A stretch of 64,000 nt of DNA, taken from NCBI RefSeq assembly GCF_029168945.1, contig NC_083601.1, positions 71,475,595 to 71,539,594 on the forward strand, given 5' to 3'. The notes under the pieces were generated by a model. That model did no database searches, was not told the DNA's origin, and saw only the letters and a list, made by a program, of their open reading frames with translations. The number at the start of each line of letters is the position of its first letter. Positions within the stretch are counted from its first letter, which is position 1. Made by a program: the position numbers and the translations under genes. Below, one piece after another: positions 11,458 through 24,300 of the stretch. The stretch comes from Cannabis sativa (taxonomy: Eukaryota; Streptophyta; Magnoliopsida; Rosales; Cannabaceae).

Positions 11458-13267
11458 TGTAACGCCCTAATGCTAAGGCACGCTATAGTGCTTTTCAATT
11501 ACAGTACTATCTTTACTAATCAATGATTTTTCTCGAAATACGTGTCAAATTAAAATTTTTATAATAAATATTAAACTTTATAATTTACATAATTATTTAT
11601 AAACAGACTCAGTAAGAAAAGCATATAACATATCATATAATACCGACTTGTATCTAGGCGCCCATACACCTATTTACAAGGCTTAACAGATGAGTAAGAA
11701 CGTTCAATACTAGGGTATAGCCACTATACCACATACACCACGTACCTCACTGTACGAGTGTTGGTAGGGTTTGTTTCGTACCCTGAGTACCACTGAGTGA
11801 TATACCCCACACACTCAGTACTTTCCCATACTTGTACCGGTATCACTGTGATGTACTCTTAAACAATATTCACTATAGCAATGCACTCTGTATCATAACT
11901 GTACAAGTGTTGGTAGTGCAACTAACACATAAGCATGCATATACACTCAGATATTCATATTACGTATTACACACAATTCTTACCTTCTTTCCAGATTCAA
12001 GTGTGCTGGCCGACCTGAACGAAAAGTCTTGTGCTAGATGGATGCCCTAATCACATAATGAAACCGGGTAAATCACATGATCGAAAATCCTAATCTGGGA
12101 AACCCAAACCCACCACTTTAGGTTCTGTTATACTCTTTAGGGATTACTCTAACTCAGGAAATAGAGAAACACCCAACTACGACACTGAAATGGACGAGAA
12201 TTGAGGAAACGAAACATTCGGGGAACCCTACAAAAATAGGCTAACCGGTTGTGCTGGTAAAACTGGTTACCCGGTTTGCACCAGTTCACCCAAAAAATTC
12301 TATTTCTTGATAAATACCCCACCAAATGCATCCATACATTCCAGAACACCTAAACAATTCATAAAAAATATTTTCCAACAAGCAATTCACAGAAAATCTC
12401 ACTGAACAACAATATGCCATTAAAGATCAAAGTTTAGGTTTTTAAACCCAAACTTGCATAAATCCAACATTATACACTAAAACCAACTGCAAGAACTTGA
12501 AACCAACTCAAATGAACCCTATAATTCGAACTACAACTCAACCTAACCCTAACAACAACTAATTCTCAAAATTACATATACCAACCAAGTAACAACTTCA
12601 AAAACTAAGAGGTAGAGATGCTAGGGCTTACCTTGGCTTGAATTCCCTTGATTTCTTGCTGAAAACACCCAAAAATCAGCAACAACCTCCTTTGTTTTGG
12701 GCTGGTTCAAAGAGAGAGGAAGGAAAGAGAGAGCTTCTCTTGAATTTTGGTTTATCTTTTTCTTATTTTTCTTATTTTCCTTCTAAATGAAATAATGGTT
12801 TATCTAATTAAACCTTGGCTGAATATTCTCTGGCTAGGTGTCAACACCTAGGGCTACCACCACTCTCCACTATTAAAATTACTAAATTACCCTTTAGGTT
12901 ATAACCTAAGCATTCTCAAAACTAGCGGTAAAATAGTCAAAAACCATCACCCCGCTAAACCCTGATATTTTTTTTTCTCCAATAAATATCCCACTAAGAA
13001 ATAAGGTTTTAAACTTACATGTGATCAAACTAGCCATCCATCGCACTTTCCGTTGTCGTCGAGCAAAAATTACAAAAATTACATAATTCATATAATTCAT
13101 AAAATTACCCTAGAGTTTAATAAAATCTCTGAAATTGAGAAATTATAACTCTAATGCCCATTTCTAATAATGGGACCCATAAATAATTAAATTCATAAAT
13201 AATTATAAAAATGTGTGAAATTAGTGCTAATTTCCTTTACTTCCAAATTACTAGAGCGGTCATTACA
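11458..13267 (-). repeat. G3 3' LTR (1810 bp), with internal deletion
   Basis: Starts tgtaacgccctaatgc and ends ..gcggtcattaca, clearly the same LTR type as G1 but more diverged. Near 11600 about 0.23 kb present in G1 is missing. The left flank aataa (11453-11457) is one half of the target duplication; the other end lies beyond the window. A CCGG-rich segment corresponding to the palindromic module of G1 is at about 12240-12290. Confidence 0.88.
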
Positions 13268-13280
13268 ATTATCCCCCCAT
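13268..13280 (-). other. G3 polypurine tract
   Basis: Minus-strand ATGGGGGGATAAT directly precedes the 3' LTR, matching G1. Confidence 0.75.
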
Positions 13281-13486
13281 TAAAAGGATTTCACCCTCGA
13301 AATCTAACCTGAATAGCTGGATGGTGAGTCCTCATGTCAAACTCCAACTCCCAGGTGGCTTCCTCCACCTTACTGTTTCTCTTGAGCACTTTGACCAAAG
13401 CAATGGTCTTGCTCCATAGAACTTTCTCTTTTCGATCGAGGATCTGAACAGGTTGCTCCTCATAGCATATGTCTGACTGCAGTTCA
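13281..13486 (-). pseudogene. pol: G3 pol 3' end (chromodomain), cut by CD
   Basis: On the minus strand this encodes the last 60 or so residues of Tekay pol, including VEEATWELEFDMRTHHP. A two-base deletion after that point shifts the frame and ends it early at a TGA. The upstream part of the gene resumes at 22619 on the other side of copia CD. Confidence 0.85.
13482..13486. repeat. CD target site duplication, left copy
   Basis: gttca, repeated at 22614-22618 directly after CD. The Tekay reading frame continues across the two copies, which proves the insertion. Confidence 0.93.
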
Positions 13487-14449
13487 TGTTGGGAATTATT
13501 TTACCAAGATCTTAGATCTACTCACAAGTATGTTTATTAACATCCTAAATAAGAACTTTCTAAAACGATAAATTAAACACATATAAAGTTTAAGAAACCT
13601 TACATTGGGTGCAGCGGAATAATATGACTCCTTCCGTTCAGATATCTAGCCCTTGATTCCTTTCTGTAGCAGAGCATTATCAATATCTGAACCTGGATCT
13701 CTTTCTCTGAATCTTTGATGCTGAAACTCCTTTGCTGATGAGATATTTCAGCTTATGTGAAATGAGATCTCCACCATTTATTTTCGTTTGGTCAAGCTCG
13801 AAGCTGATCATCCTTTGCTTACTATTCGCCAGATAGAAGCTATGGATTCCATGTTTATGATAGCACTCCCACTCAATTGCACTACCGTGTTCCCAAAAAG
13901 TACGTTTCACCCTGACCTAAAAGTAGGCTTAATAAACAATTCAAGGAACACGAATAGCCTTTCAAGATTGAGCCTAATCATAACAGGATTAAGATCATTT
14001 GATCTGGGATCAACTAGGCGATATTGACTTGAATAGATTTTACGGTAAGTTTAATTAAATCTAAGTCAAAGTTCAATATCGGTCCCTTCCGATGCATACT
14101 CCATGCATCCAACCTGAGCTTTACTTTAACCAATGTTCTGGGAAGAACATAGTATTTCTCCAAATACAAGTAAACTCTTGTTGTAGATTATCATATCAGT
14201 AAAACCCTGTGTCTGATAAATCTAGGAAACTTTATTCACATAGTCATGTTTACTTTCCAATGTGTTGACGGCACAATAAACAGGATCAGGTATGTGAAAA
14301 GGGTTTCAGATGAATTTATACATTATGTACATATAATCATGAAATAAATCATGTGAACCATGCAACATTAAATGTTATTTCTGATCTATATTAATAAGTA
14401 AATCTGATTATATTGAAATGAGTTTTATTTAGGGCATAAAACCCAACAA
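13487..14449 (-). repeat. CD 3' LTR, 931 bp deleted
   Basis: Matches the right LTR from both ends but lacks the segment equal to 20976-21906. The join is at 13740/13741 (..ctgatg|agatattt..) and shows no clear microhomology. The lost part contains the TATA box. Confidence 0.92.
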
Positions 14450-14461
14450 ACTCCCACTTGC
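14450..14461 (-). other. CD polypurine tract
   Basis: aactcccacttg, the inverted form of the tract seen in CA, borders the 3' LTR. Confidence 0.85.
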
Positions 14462-16850
14462 ACTAATATAAAACAAAAAGTGTGTTTCAAATAATCTCAA
14501 CACCTTGATATACAAATCAAGTGTAGTAGTAGTAAACTCCTCGTAATAGGATCTGAAAGGTTGAATTAAGCACAACCTTTTCTCCACTATTACTCTTCCT
14601 TTAATCACAAAATCATTGATAATGTGAAATTCCTCTCTATATGTCTACTCTCTTGGATACTGGATTCTATATCTTTGGCAACTACTTTTGGTTAATCAGG
14701 AAATTAACACTAGTAGTTTAAGGCAATTTGGAATGATGCCAAAAATGTATAGAACTTTCCTTAGACTGAATAAGTACCTTTCCTGCAACCTTAACATTCA
14801 GTCTCTCTCTGGTAGACCTAGAGACTTCAGATAGGTTTTTACACTTCTCCAAAATCACTATTCCACCCCTAGAGTAACTACCATCTTATCAGAAAGATTT
14901 TCTAGCACAAAGGCAAATTTCGAAATCTGATATGGTGTAGTCTAAGAGTTTTAAACACACCCTTATAGACTAACATATAGTTCCTCTTCTTAATCTTAGG
15001 ATTTACTTGATTGTCTTCCAATGTTCTTCTCCTGGATTAATCTGATACCTACTCATTACTCCCACTCAACAGTAGGTGTCTGGTCTAAGGCATACAAAAG
15101 CATATCTAAGACCTCTCACTGTTGATATAAGAAATTCTTTCATGGCTTTATCTTTTCTGGAATAGTTGAGACTTTTCCTTAGATAAATAAAATCTATACC
15201 TAAGAAGTTGTGAAGCTTCTATAGATTGACATTAGAAAGAAAATGCTTCAGCATCTTGCTAAAATAAGTTGCTTGCATTAGAGTAAGTAATTACCAGGTA
15301 TACCACAAGCCATAGGTTTAGATAAACTCAAACCTATAGTACTAAGAACAGGAAGTTTTGTTAAGTCCATAGAATAGACTTATAGACGAAAATTTCCTTT
15401 TATGTCCTTGTAACAGAAAACTTTAGGTTACTCCATGTGAATGGATTAAACCATAGTTCTATTGGCTTTCTTCTTAGTTTCTTATCTTGACAATCCATTA
15501 CTTGTTTAAACTCACAATGGATTTTAATCACTAGTATCTCCCAAGTCATAAGAAGGTGAGTTCCTAGAAACTCTCCCACTACGACAAGGTATCGTGAATT
15601 ATGTCGAAGAAAACTAAATGGTATTGATCTCTTCAGTTCTGACAAGACAACAGAGGCAGTGGGATCATCATATGTTATATAAGATGATAGAACACTTTTG
15701 GAATCAAGAAAAAATATCTCCTTTATTTGCTACTTGTTTTCAGACTTAGTCATTATCTTAGAAAAGTAGTATTTGTTTGAACAAACACTTTCTTATCTAT
15801 TGACAATGGGATGGTCCACCCCTAATCACTTAGAATAGCTAACAAACCATGAAAAATGGTTCTAGCTTTTCTTAAGATTTTGATTAGGTCATCCATGAAT
15901 CTAGTAATGATTTACATTAAGTATACAACCATTACATCATTCTGAAATTGTATTACCATAGAAGGAATTAGGCAACGACTAGTAACTAATCATCAACATG
16001 CAACTCGAAATTTCTGGGGAGGTAAGTTTGGATATAATTCAAAAATCAATTTAATGATCTTTGAACTGTATATCTACTAACTATTTCTCCACCCCTATCA
16101 GTTCGCAAGATCTTTAACCACTTACCTTAATGGTTTTAACCATTGCTAGAAATTAATGAAATTTTTCAAACATTTCAAATTTCTTTGCTAAAAGGTATAA
16201 TCTAGAGTTATCGTTTTAAGAATACAACGAAAAACTCATATCCACTCCTGAATGTACATCCATCTGCGAATGAGATGAACTACTTTCAGTGGATATAGGC
16301 ATATTAACTCTTTGCAGAGATTGATCTTGTCAAATCCACTATGAACAAGATACAAATTCCATAGATTAAAAAAAATGGTAGTGTCTATTGATGACATAGG
16401 TTTAGTTACATCAAAGAGTTCTTAGAATACTGCAAGTGGATCCTGGTCACAGAATACCTAACTCATATTCCATACAGTTTTAATCCATTAATAGAAGATG
16501 GATATTAAACACTTGAGAAAGTGTAACTGTATTATATTCTGGAATTAGAAATATAAGAAAATTTCTATTTGGAATCTAAAATTAAAGTCAAAGACTTAAA
16601 TTTATACCAAATATTATGAGTAATTCTATCTTGGACCAGCACTACTAATACAAACTCTAAGTCAGATTTGTCCATACAAGTAGGAGATTTCTAAGATTGA
16701 GGATTTATATCAATTGGGAATAGAATTTCGGGATTATAATCATATGCGTCATATAAAATGACATGAAATTATTTATAGACCATTCATCCAATGATATGTT
16801 TTTAAAGCTAATTCGAAATGAATAAGCTAAGAGGAATTAGGATAATTTCG
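14462..16850 (-). pseudogene. pol: CD fossil pol
   Basis: On the minus strand, 14950 to 14500 can be read in one frame aligned with the CA RNase H: TLGV, LRKVLYIFGIIPN (CA: LRKFFTSIGVVPG) and YREEFHIINDFVI (CA: IERKYHIIREYVA), with about five stops. Further upstream, near 15120-15040, the RT/RNase H border can be recognised (RGLRYAFVCLRPDTYC), equivalent to the usual YAM..CTRPD box. No catalytic box survives. Upstream of about 15700 the similarity becomes too weak to place domains. Confidence 0.75.
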
Positions 16851-16872
16851 TTTATAAATAAGAACCCAACGA

Positions 16873-17620
16873 TGCTTCGATTAGCGAAAGACAAAGTAAT
16901 TTTATTTATGTAATCTTCTTGTTTCATATTGTAAAAATACTAGTCTAAGGTGTCATCAATTGATGAACAGCTAGATGTTGCATATACAATATTTATCTTT
17001 CGAGATCTTACACTATTATGTATGTCTAATGGTGAAAATCCATTAGGGATTTATCTCATTAGAAAAACAAACATGTTAGACCAACAATGAAGATTCGAAA
17101 TTAAACTACAACTTAATAACAGAAAATAACATGGTTCAATATAAATTCATACACAATTCAGAAATTATAAGCATATAGCAAGTAGGAATGACAAGTGAAA
17201 ATACTAAAACTTACAATCCTAAATAATTTCCAAGGTTTTTCAATAACCGATACAATTGTCCCGTTTAGGCGAGAGTCAAAGCATCATCCACTGAATAGAG
17301 TTGTCAGCTCATCTAAAATGATAACCATTCTAGCAACCTTTTATTCGATCAAGATTGGAATTCAGTGTTGTCCCGTTTAGGCGAGAGTTAAGACAATTCT
17401 ATCTTATGAGCTTCCACCATTGTTTCATAATTTGCAAGTCAAGTATGGTCGCCACCATTAGGGTGATCCATACCATACAAAACACTTACAAACTACTTAT
17501 CATGCGAGGTTAAACGGTGCGAAATTGCTAATGAACGTTCCTCCATTAGGGAGGATTACTCACTAAAACAAACGCGGTGTAAAACCCACAATGGAGATCG
17601 AATATCTTAATAATAATCAA
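16873..17620 (-). other. CD leader module with repeated CCCGTTTAGGCGAGAGT motif
   Basis: Two close copies of the motif are at 17260-17277 and 17371-17387, and a degenerate third copy (gcttcgattagcgaaag) is at 16874-16890. Each copy is followed by similar text ending in ..caatg(g/a)agat(c/t)cgaa. The whole 16873-17110 block looks like a diverged duplicate of 17257-17620 and occupies the place where CB has gag. No protein is encoded. Confidence 0.6.
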
Positions 17621-17629
17621 GCTCATTAT

Positions 17630-20380
17630 TTAAAGTGAGTTGTATTTTCATTGATTCTCTTTATTTATTCTATTTATTTTAAATATATATTTATTTAATT
17701 AAAATTTCCAATTTAGAATGAAAAATTCTAAATATAAATTTTAATTTAATATTTATAAATTTTACTTAGATGGATATGAAAATAACATGAATTATTTCCA
17801 TCTTAGTAATAATTTCCAATAAATATTTAGAAAAATATTCAATTTAAGTTGTTACAAAATTAATTTAAATTAATTTACAACTCAAATTTAATTTTCTATA
17901 AATATATATTGCATTTCGAAAAATTAAAGTATAAGAATACAATTTTCGAAAAATGCATATTAAAATAAAAAATAAATCCTGGAAAAATTATTCTAATTTA
18001 ATGTTGGCCCAAAATTAATTAATAAAATTAATTTACAACAAAAAATATAATTTTCCTATTTAATTAAATATATAAGAAAAATTTCAAATATTTAAGTATG
18101 ATGATGAAAATCAACTTAAATATTAATTTTCTATTTAATTAAATACACTAGAAAAATACTTCAAGCAAAAATATCATCTATCTAGATTTTCCTTTGACTA
18201 ATTAATTCAATTTCTAATAATATACTTTAATTCAATTTATTTTAAATTAATCAATAAATGAAAAAAATCATTGATTTAAGTTGATCCAAGAATTAATTAA
18301 AATAAATAATTAATTTACAACTTAATCTATTTTTCAAGATAAAATTCGAAATTCCAGCATTTAAGAAATGCAATTTCGAAAATTGATTAATAAAATAAAG
18401 AAAAAATATATTTTGAAAATTATTTAAATTTAGTTGAAAAAATAAATTTCAACTAAAAATAATTTTTTATTTAATTAAATGTCATGAAAAAGAAATATTT
18501 AAGTATGATGATATAAATCAACTTAGATATTCAATTTTCAAATTAATTAAATGTATTAAATTCAAGAAATAAATAATTAAGTGTAGAGAAGGCTTAATTA
18601 TTAGTCTCTAGTTTAATACTAGGAAAAATATACTTAAAATAAATTGTACCAAAATTAATTATATAAATAATTAATTTCACAATGTATAATATTTTCCTAT
18701 TTAATATTAGAAATAATAAGTAGTCTAGAAATAACTATCTAGAAAATATCTTATTTAACTAAGTATCTTTTCTACAAAATTTGAAAAAATATCTAATTTA
18801 AGTTGTATTAGAAAAAATCTAGAACTTAAATATTCTCAAATTTAAATTTAATTAAATATCAAAAATTAAGTTGTAACCACTTAATTCAAAAATATTCCAT
18901 TTTAAGTTAATATTCGAAAAGATATTAACTTAAAAAATATCTAAAGAATCTTAATAACCAATGCCTAAAATTCCTCAACTTAATTTTGAAATTTGAAGTT
19001 CAAAAGATATTCAGATTTAAGTTGGTTAGTTGTAGATAACTAAATATCAACTTAAATAAGAATATTTAATGAAAAATTTAAATTAAGTTCCAGAAAGAAT
19101 CTAGATGGTTATAATTCTATATTTAATTAAATACAAGAAAATACATATAGTTTAGCTTAGAATCAAAAATTCTTTAAACTATAATTTTCTTAAATTAATT
19201 TCAAAATAAATGAAATTAATTATGTTGTTAATCAATTTATTAGGTTAAACTAGTGTAATTAACCTAGTACAATTGTTCAAATCAGGCAAATGGGCCTTCA
19301 CAATTGGGGTGATTCATGTGAGGGGGTGCTGGGTTCAGTATGTCGTACCCACTTCTATGGCTCCCAACTCTCACACAAGGCCCAAAAGAGAGGAATTTAA
19401 CCTTAATAAGAACAACTTTTATTAATTGAATAAGCCCAATAACTAAATGGGCCTAAATAAATTCTATCAAGAACTATGATAATTTATTTTTAGCAACAAC
19501 AACCTATATGTATCTATAATCAAATTAAACACATAGGCTCACACAGGCACACTTTGGATGGGTCCTATCATGTTGCTAGGTCATACACAGATGAAAGAAG
19601 ATTGTAAATATACCTGTTACAAATTATTATCTTGACCAAGGGAGCCATCACATCATTAGATCTGGCAAAAAGTAACCATGGCTATTTGCAATCAAGTAAT
19701 AATAGGTTTTGAAAACTTACAAACAAGTTAAAACACATACTCCTGCAACAAGGTTAGTTGGATAGTTGGATATAGGATTTATTTAATTTTAAATTAAATA
19801 TTTAATTTCGAAAATAATTAATTAAATAATAAAAAAAATTCAAAAATTTAAAAAAAATTTGAAAAAATTCGAAATTTTTAAAAAATTTAAATTTAAAATT
19901 AAACCTACAATTTTTGAAAAATTAGGTTTCAACCAACCTAAATATCATTTCAAAAATTTGTTAACTACTTTTAAATTTTAAATGTTATTTTATAAATAAA
20001 AATTAAATAAAAAATTAGAAAAGCTAAATAAATATCTTTTTCAAATTTTAAATGTAATTTAAATAAATAAAATAACAAAATTTAAAAAATTAGCAAAATA
20101 TCTTATATCATTTAAAAATTACATGATTATAAATATCTTATTTTAAATTTAAGATAAGATAAAAATAATCAAATTTTAAAATAAGATAGATTTTTAAGCA
20201 AGAAGATAGATACTAATTCTATTCAAATTCAAATTACACTAATATCTTGAATTAAATTTAAAAAATATTAAATTAATTCAAAATGATAATTAGAATTGAA
20301 TTAGGAATAGTAATAGTATAAATACAAAACTATACCAAAAATTGGAAGTTAATTCCATGAAAAAGCATGAAAAATCGAAG
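17630..20380 (-). other. CD AT-rich hairpin leader
   Basis: About 2.7 kb of mostly A/T with no coding capacity. Long inverted repeats follow each other, for example 17710-17732 (9-bp arms), 17763-17805, 17818-17910 (about 34-nt arms), 18087-18124 (11-bp arms) and a relative of it about 410 bp on at 18497-18533. A GC-richer island at 19291-19384 is shared with CB. Confidence 0.7.
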
Positions 20381-20706
20381 AAAAACAAAAAAAATTGTGA
20401 ACTGTACGGACAGTTTCGCGATCGCAGGAAAATTTCAGCACAACCCCGATTTTTTCAAATCTTCAAAAATTCATAACTAATTCAAATAAAATCGAAATTG
20501 AGTTCTGTAAAAGGCTAACTTGCTTAATTTTTCCCATATTATCCAATAAAAATAATTCCAGAAAAAAATCGCAATTATTTTTCACGAAAAATTTACAAAC
20601 ATCAATCAATCATCAAATAACACTCAATACAACATGATACCATCCAAAGAACATACAAACAATCGTTTTAAAGTCCAAATTTCTTGCAAGTAAATCAATT
20701 ACTATG

Positions 20707-20720
20707 GCTCTGAGGCCAGT
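20707..20720 (-). other. CD primer binding site, altered
   Basis: Minus strand ACTGGCCTCAGAGC next to the 5' LTR. It equals the initiator-Met site (TGGTATCAGAGC) except that TA is replaced by CC. CB has the same change. Confidence 0.7.
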
Positions 20721-22613
20721 TGTTGGGAATTATTTTACCAGGATCTTAGATCTACTCACAAGTATGTTTATTAACATCCTAAATAAGAACTTTCTAAAAC
20801 GATAAATTAAACACATATAAAGTTTAAGAAACCTTACATTGGGTGCAGCGGAATAATATGACTCCTTCCGTTCAGATATCTAGCCCTTGATTCCTTTCTG
20901 TAGCAGAGCATTATCAATATCTGAACCTGGATCTCTTTCTCTGAATCTTTGATGCTGAAACTCCTTTGCTGATGATCTTTCTTCACGATCTTCCTCACTA
21001 TGATTGAGGTATCACTTGATGTGTGTGGGCACTACTCATACACTAAGGTAGTTCGAAATTCAAAGGAAGAGAAAGAAGAAGTGGCAGCTAAAGATAGGGA
21101 GAGAGAAGGCTCAGTTTTTCTGATTCAGAAAGTCTGAAGAAAAGTGTAATTTTCCTGAAGCCTTCACTATCTATTTATAGCATTCCACTAGGGTTAGATT
21201 TGAATTATATGGCATTAAAATAATGAAAAAATCAACTTAAAATACCTACATAGGTGGCCGGCCACACACTTAGTGGATTGGGCCTTGCTTTTTGCAATTT
21301 TGCAATTTTAACACCTTTTGTATCTGATTTTCTCAAAAATGCCAATTTTCCTAATTCAACCATTTAAATGCCAATTCTAACTATTTAATAACTATAAATA
21401 ATTATTAAATAATATTGTCATTTATCATATTTATTAATTGAACCATACAAAGTATCATAATTAACAAATATGCCCCTATAAACTCTTTCTTTACAATTTT
21501 GCCCTTACTTAGTGAAAATTTCACAAATAGACATAGTCTAATTTGTGAATTATAATTGATTAATCAAAACCAATTACATGAGTCTTACAAGCAATATTAT
21601 CTCAACTAGTGGGGGGACCATGGGTCTATATAACCGAGCTTCCAATAAGTAGATCAAGAATTTAGCACTAAAATTCACTAACTTATTAATTCTTCGTTGA
21701 ATCCACGCATAGAACTTAGAATTGCACTCTCAGTATATAGAATGCTCTATATGTTCCACCATATAGACACATCATTAGTTATCCATTGTTATAATCCTAA
21801 TGTGATCAATTATCCTCTATATGAATGATCTACACAGTAAAGGGATTAAATTACCGTAACACCCTACTATGTATTTTATCCTTAAAACACTTGACCCCGT
21901 ACAAATGATATTTCAGCTTATGTGAAATGAGATCTCCACCATTTATTTTCGTTTGGTCAAGCTCGAAGCTGATCATCCTTTGCTTACTATTCGCCAGATA
22001 GAAGCTATAAATTCCATGTTTATGATAGCACTCCCACTCAATTGCACTACCGTGTTCCCAAAAAGTACGTTTCACCCTGACCTAAAAGTAGGCTTAACTA
22101 ACAATTCAAGGAACACGAATAGCCTTTCAAGATTGAGCCTAATCATAACAGGATTAAGATCATTTGATCTAGGATCAACTAGGCGATATTGACTTGAATA
22201 GATTTTACGGTAAGTTTAATTAAATCTAAGTCAAAGTTCAATATCGGTCCCTTCCGATGCATACTCCATGCATCCAACCTGAGCTTTACTTTAACCAATG
22301 TTCTGGAAAGAACATAGTATTTCTCCAAATACAAGTAAACTCTTGTTGTAGATTATCATATCAGTAAAACCCTGTGTCTGATAAATCTAGGAAACTTTAT
22401 TCACATAGTCATGTTTACTTTCCAATGTGTTGACGGCACAATAAACAGGATCAAGTATGTGAATAGGGTTTCAGATGAATTTATACATTATGTACATATA
22501 ATCATGAAATAAATCATGTGAACCATGCAACATTAAATGTTATTTCTGATCTATATTAATAAGTAAATCTGATTATATTGAAATGAGTTTTATTTAGGGC
22601 ATAAAACCCAACA
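20721..22613 (-). repeat. CD 5' LTR (1893 bp)
   Basis: From tgttgggaatt to ..aaacccaaca; complete. A TATA box in inverted form (ctatttatag) lies near 21171-21180. Confidence 0.93.
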
Positions 22614-22618
22614 GTTCA
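22614..22618. repeat. CD target site duplication, right copy
   Basis: gttca, identical to 13482-13486. Confidence 0.93.
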
Positions 22619-22970
22619 AGGGCTTCATAACTCAAGATATGAGTCGGGTCTGAAACATATTTCCTCAACATTGAAATATGGAATACATCATGGACAGCCG
22701 ATAGTGCTGGTGGCAAGGCTAGCCGATACACTACCTGTCTGACCTTCTCAAGTATCTGAAATGGCCCAATGAACCTAGGGTTTAACTTACCCCGCTTCTC
22801 GAAGCGTCTAATACTCTTCATTGGTGAAACCCGCAGGAAAACAAGTTCCCTTGCATGAAATGTGACATCTCTGGACCCAAGTACTTCCTTTCTCCAGTTT
22901 CATCCCAATGAATAAGGGAGCGACATTTCCTACCATATAGCATCTCATAGGGACCCATCCCTATTGTACT
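22619..22970 (-). pseudogene. pol: G3 pol, integrase C-terminal fragment
   Basis: Continues the G3 pol frame from 13486. It encodes the integrase C-terminal region (MKSIRRFEKRGKLNPRF.., then VHDVFHISMLRKYVSDP). Compared with G1, 97 bp are missing near 22872, joined at a shared TCTG, which shifts the frame. The segment ends where copia CC inserted (22971). The rest of G3 must lie beyond the right edge of the window. Confidence 0.87.
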
Positions 22971-24300
22971 TGGTTGAAATAATATTACCAGGATCTAGAT
23001 TTACTAACAAGTATGTTTCATTAACATCCTAATATGAATTTCTAAAATAATGAAATAAACACATATAAAGTTTAAGAAACCTTACATTGCGTGCAGCGGA
23101 ATATAATGACTCTTTCCGTTCAGATCTCTACCCCTTGATTCCTTTCTGTAGTAGAGGATTATCAAGATCTCAACCTGGATCTCTTTCTCTCCTTCTTGAT
23201 CCCGATTCTCCTTCTTGTTGATTGGATTCTTCACAGTGTTACACACTATGATTGAGATACCACTTGATGTGTGTGGGCATTCACTCTATCACTCAAGGTT
23301 TGAAATTATGAAGAAGAAAAAAAGAGAGTTTGGTTTCGGCCTAATAGAAAGAAGGCTCAAGAAAATTTTCTGAAAATGAAATTTCATCAAATCTATTAAG
23401 TGTGAGCCATCACTATCTATTTATAGGTAAACACCTAGGTTTAGATTAGATTTAATTAGCATTAAAATAATAGAAAAATAAATGGTAAAATCCATGCATA
23501 GTGGCCGACCATGGGTTGGATAATGGGCCCACTTTGCAATTTTGCCATTTTATCATTTTCCCATCTCATTTTCTCAAAAATGCCAATTTTCTAATTTAAC
23601 CACTTAAATGCACTTTCCAATTATTTAATAACTAAAAATTAATTATTAAATAATATTTTCATTTAATATATTTATTAATTAGACTTAATAAAGTCTCTTA
23701 ATTAATAAATAAGACATAGAATCTCTTCTCTACACATTTAAGCCCTTGCTTAGTGAAAAATTCATAAACTAGACATAGTCTAATTTTAGAATTATAATTG
23801 ATTAACTAAAATTAATTAACTGAGTCTTACAAGCAGTATGATCTCAACTAGTATGGGGACCATGGGCCTATATAACCGAGCTTCCAATAAGCTGATCTAG
23901 AATTTACCAAGTAAATCCACTAACTTATTAATTCCTCATTGCATCTACTCATAGAACTTGGAATTGCACTCTTAGTCATACAGAACGCTATATATGTTCC
24001 AGGATATCGATTCGCTATTAATTATCCATTGTTATAATCCCAATAATCAATGATCCTCTATAGATGATCTACATTGCATAGGGATAAAATTACCGTTACA
24101 CCCCTTCAATGCATTTTATCCTTAAAACACTTGGCCACCTATAGATGATATTATAGTGAATTAATATAATCACTAAAATGACCGCTCTATCATTTATCTC
24201 TAGTTAGCAAGCTCGTAGAAATCATCGTTTCACTTCTAAATACCTATAGAAGCTATAGATTCCATATCTATGATTAGCGCTCCCACTCAATTGTACTACT
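22971..24300 (-). repeat. CC 3' LTR, first part (split by CB)
   Basis: Begins tggttgaaataatatt, a mutated form of the family start, and runs collinear with the other copia LTRs to 24300, where CB inserted. It resumes at 49626 and ends at 50197. The two parts together measure about 1.9 kb, the normal length. Confidence 0.88.
24296..24300. repeat. CB target site duplication, left copy
   Basis: ctact here and ctacc at 49626-49630: one mismatch. The CC LTR text is continuous across the two. Confidence 0.8.

Larger units (their letters stand above)
13487..22613 (-). mobile_element. CD: non-autonomous Angela-like copia element with fossil pol
   Basis: A complete insertion in G3 with a perfect 5-bp duplication. 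In element order (right to left): 5' LTR 20721-22613, primer site, AT-rich leader of about 3 kb, a conserved leader module, no gag, a fossil pol, purine tract, and 3' LTR 13487-14449. The LTRs differ at about nine sites over the 963 bp they share, so insertion was recent, yet the coding region has no open frame longer than about 80 codons. It must have relied on proteins from elsewhere. Confidence 0.92.

Noticed and set aside
19291..19384. Conserved island considered as a tRNA or snRNA gene
   Set aside because: No cloverleaf, A/B boxes or U-snRNA motifs could be recognised; it is present only inside this element family.
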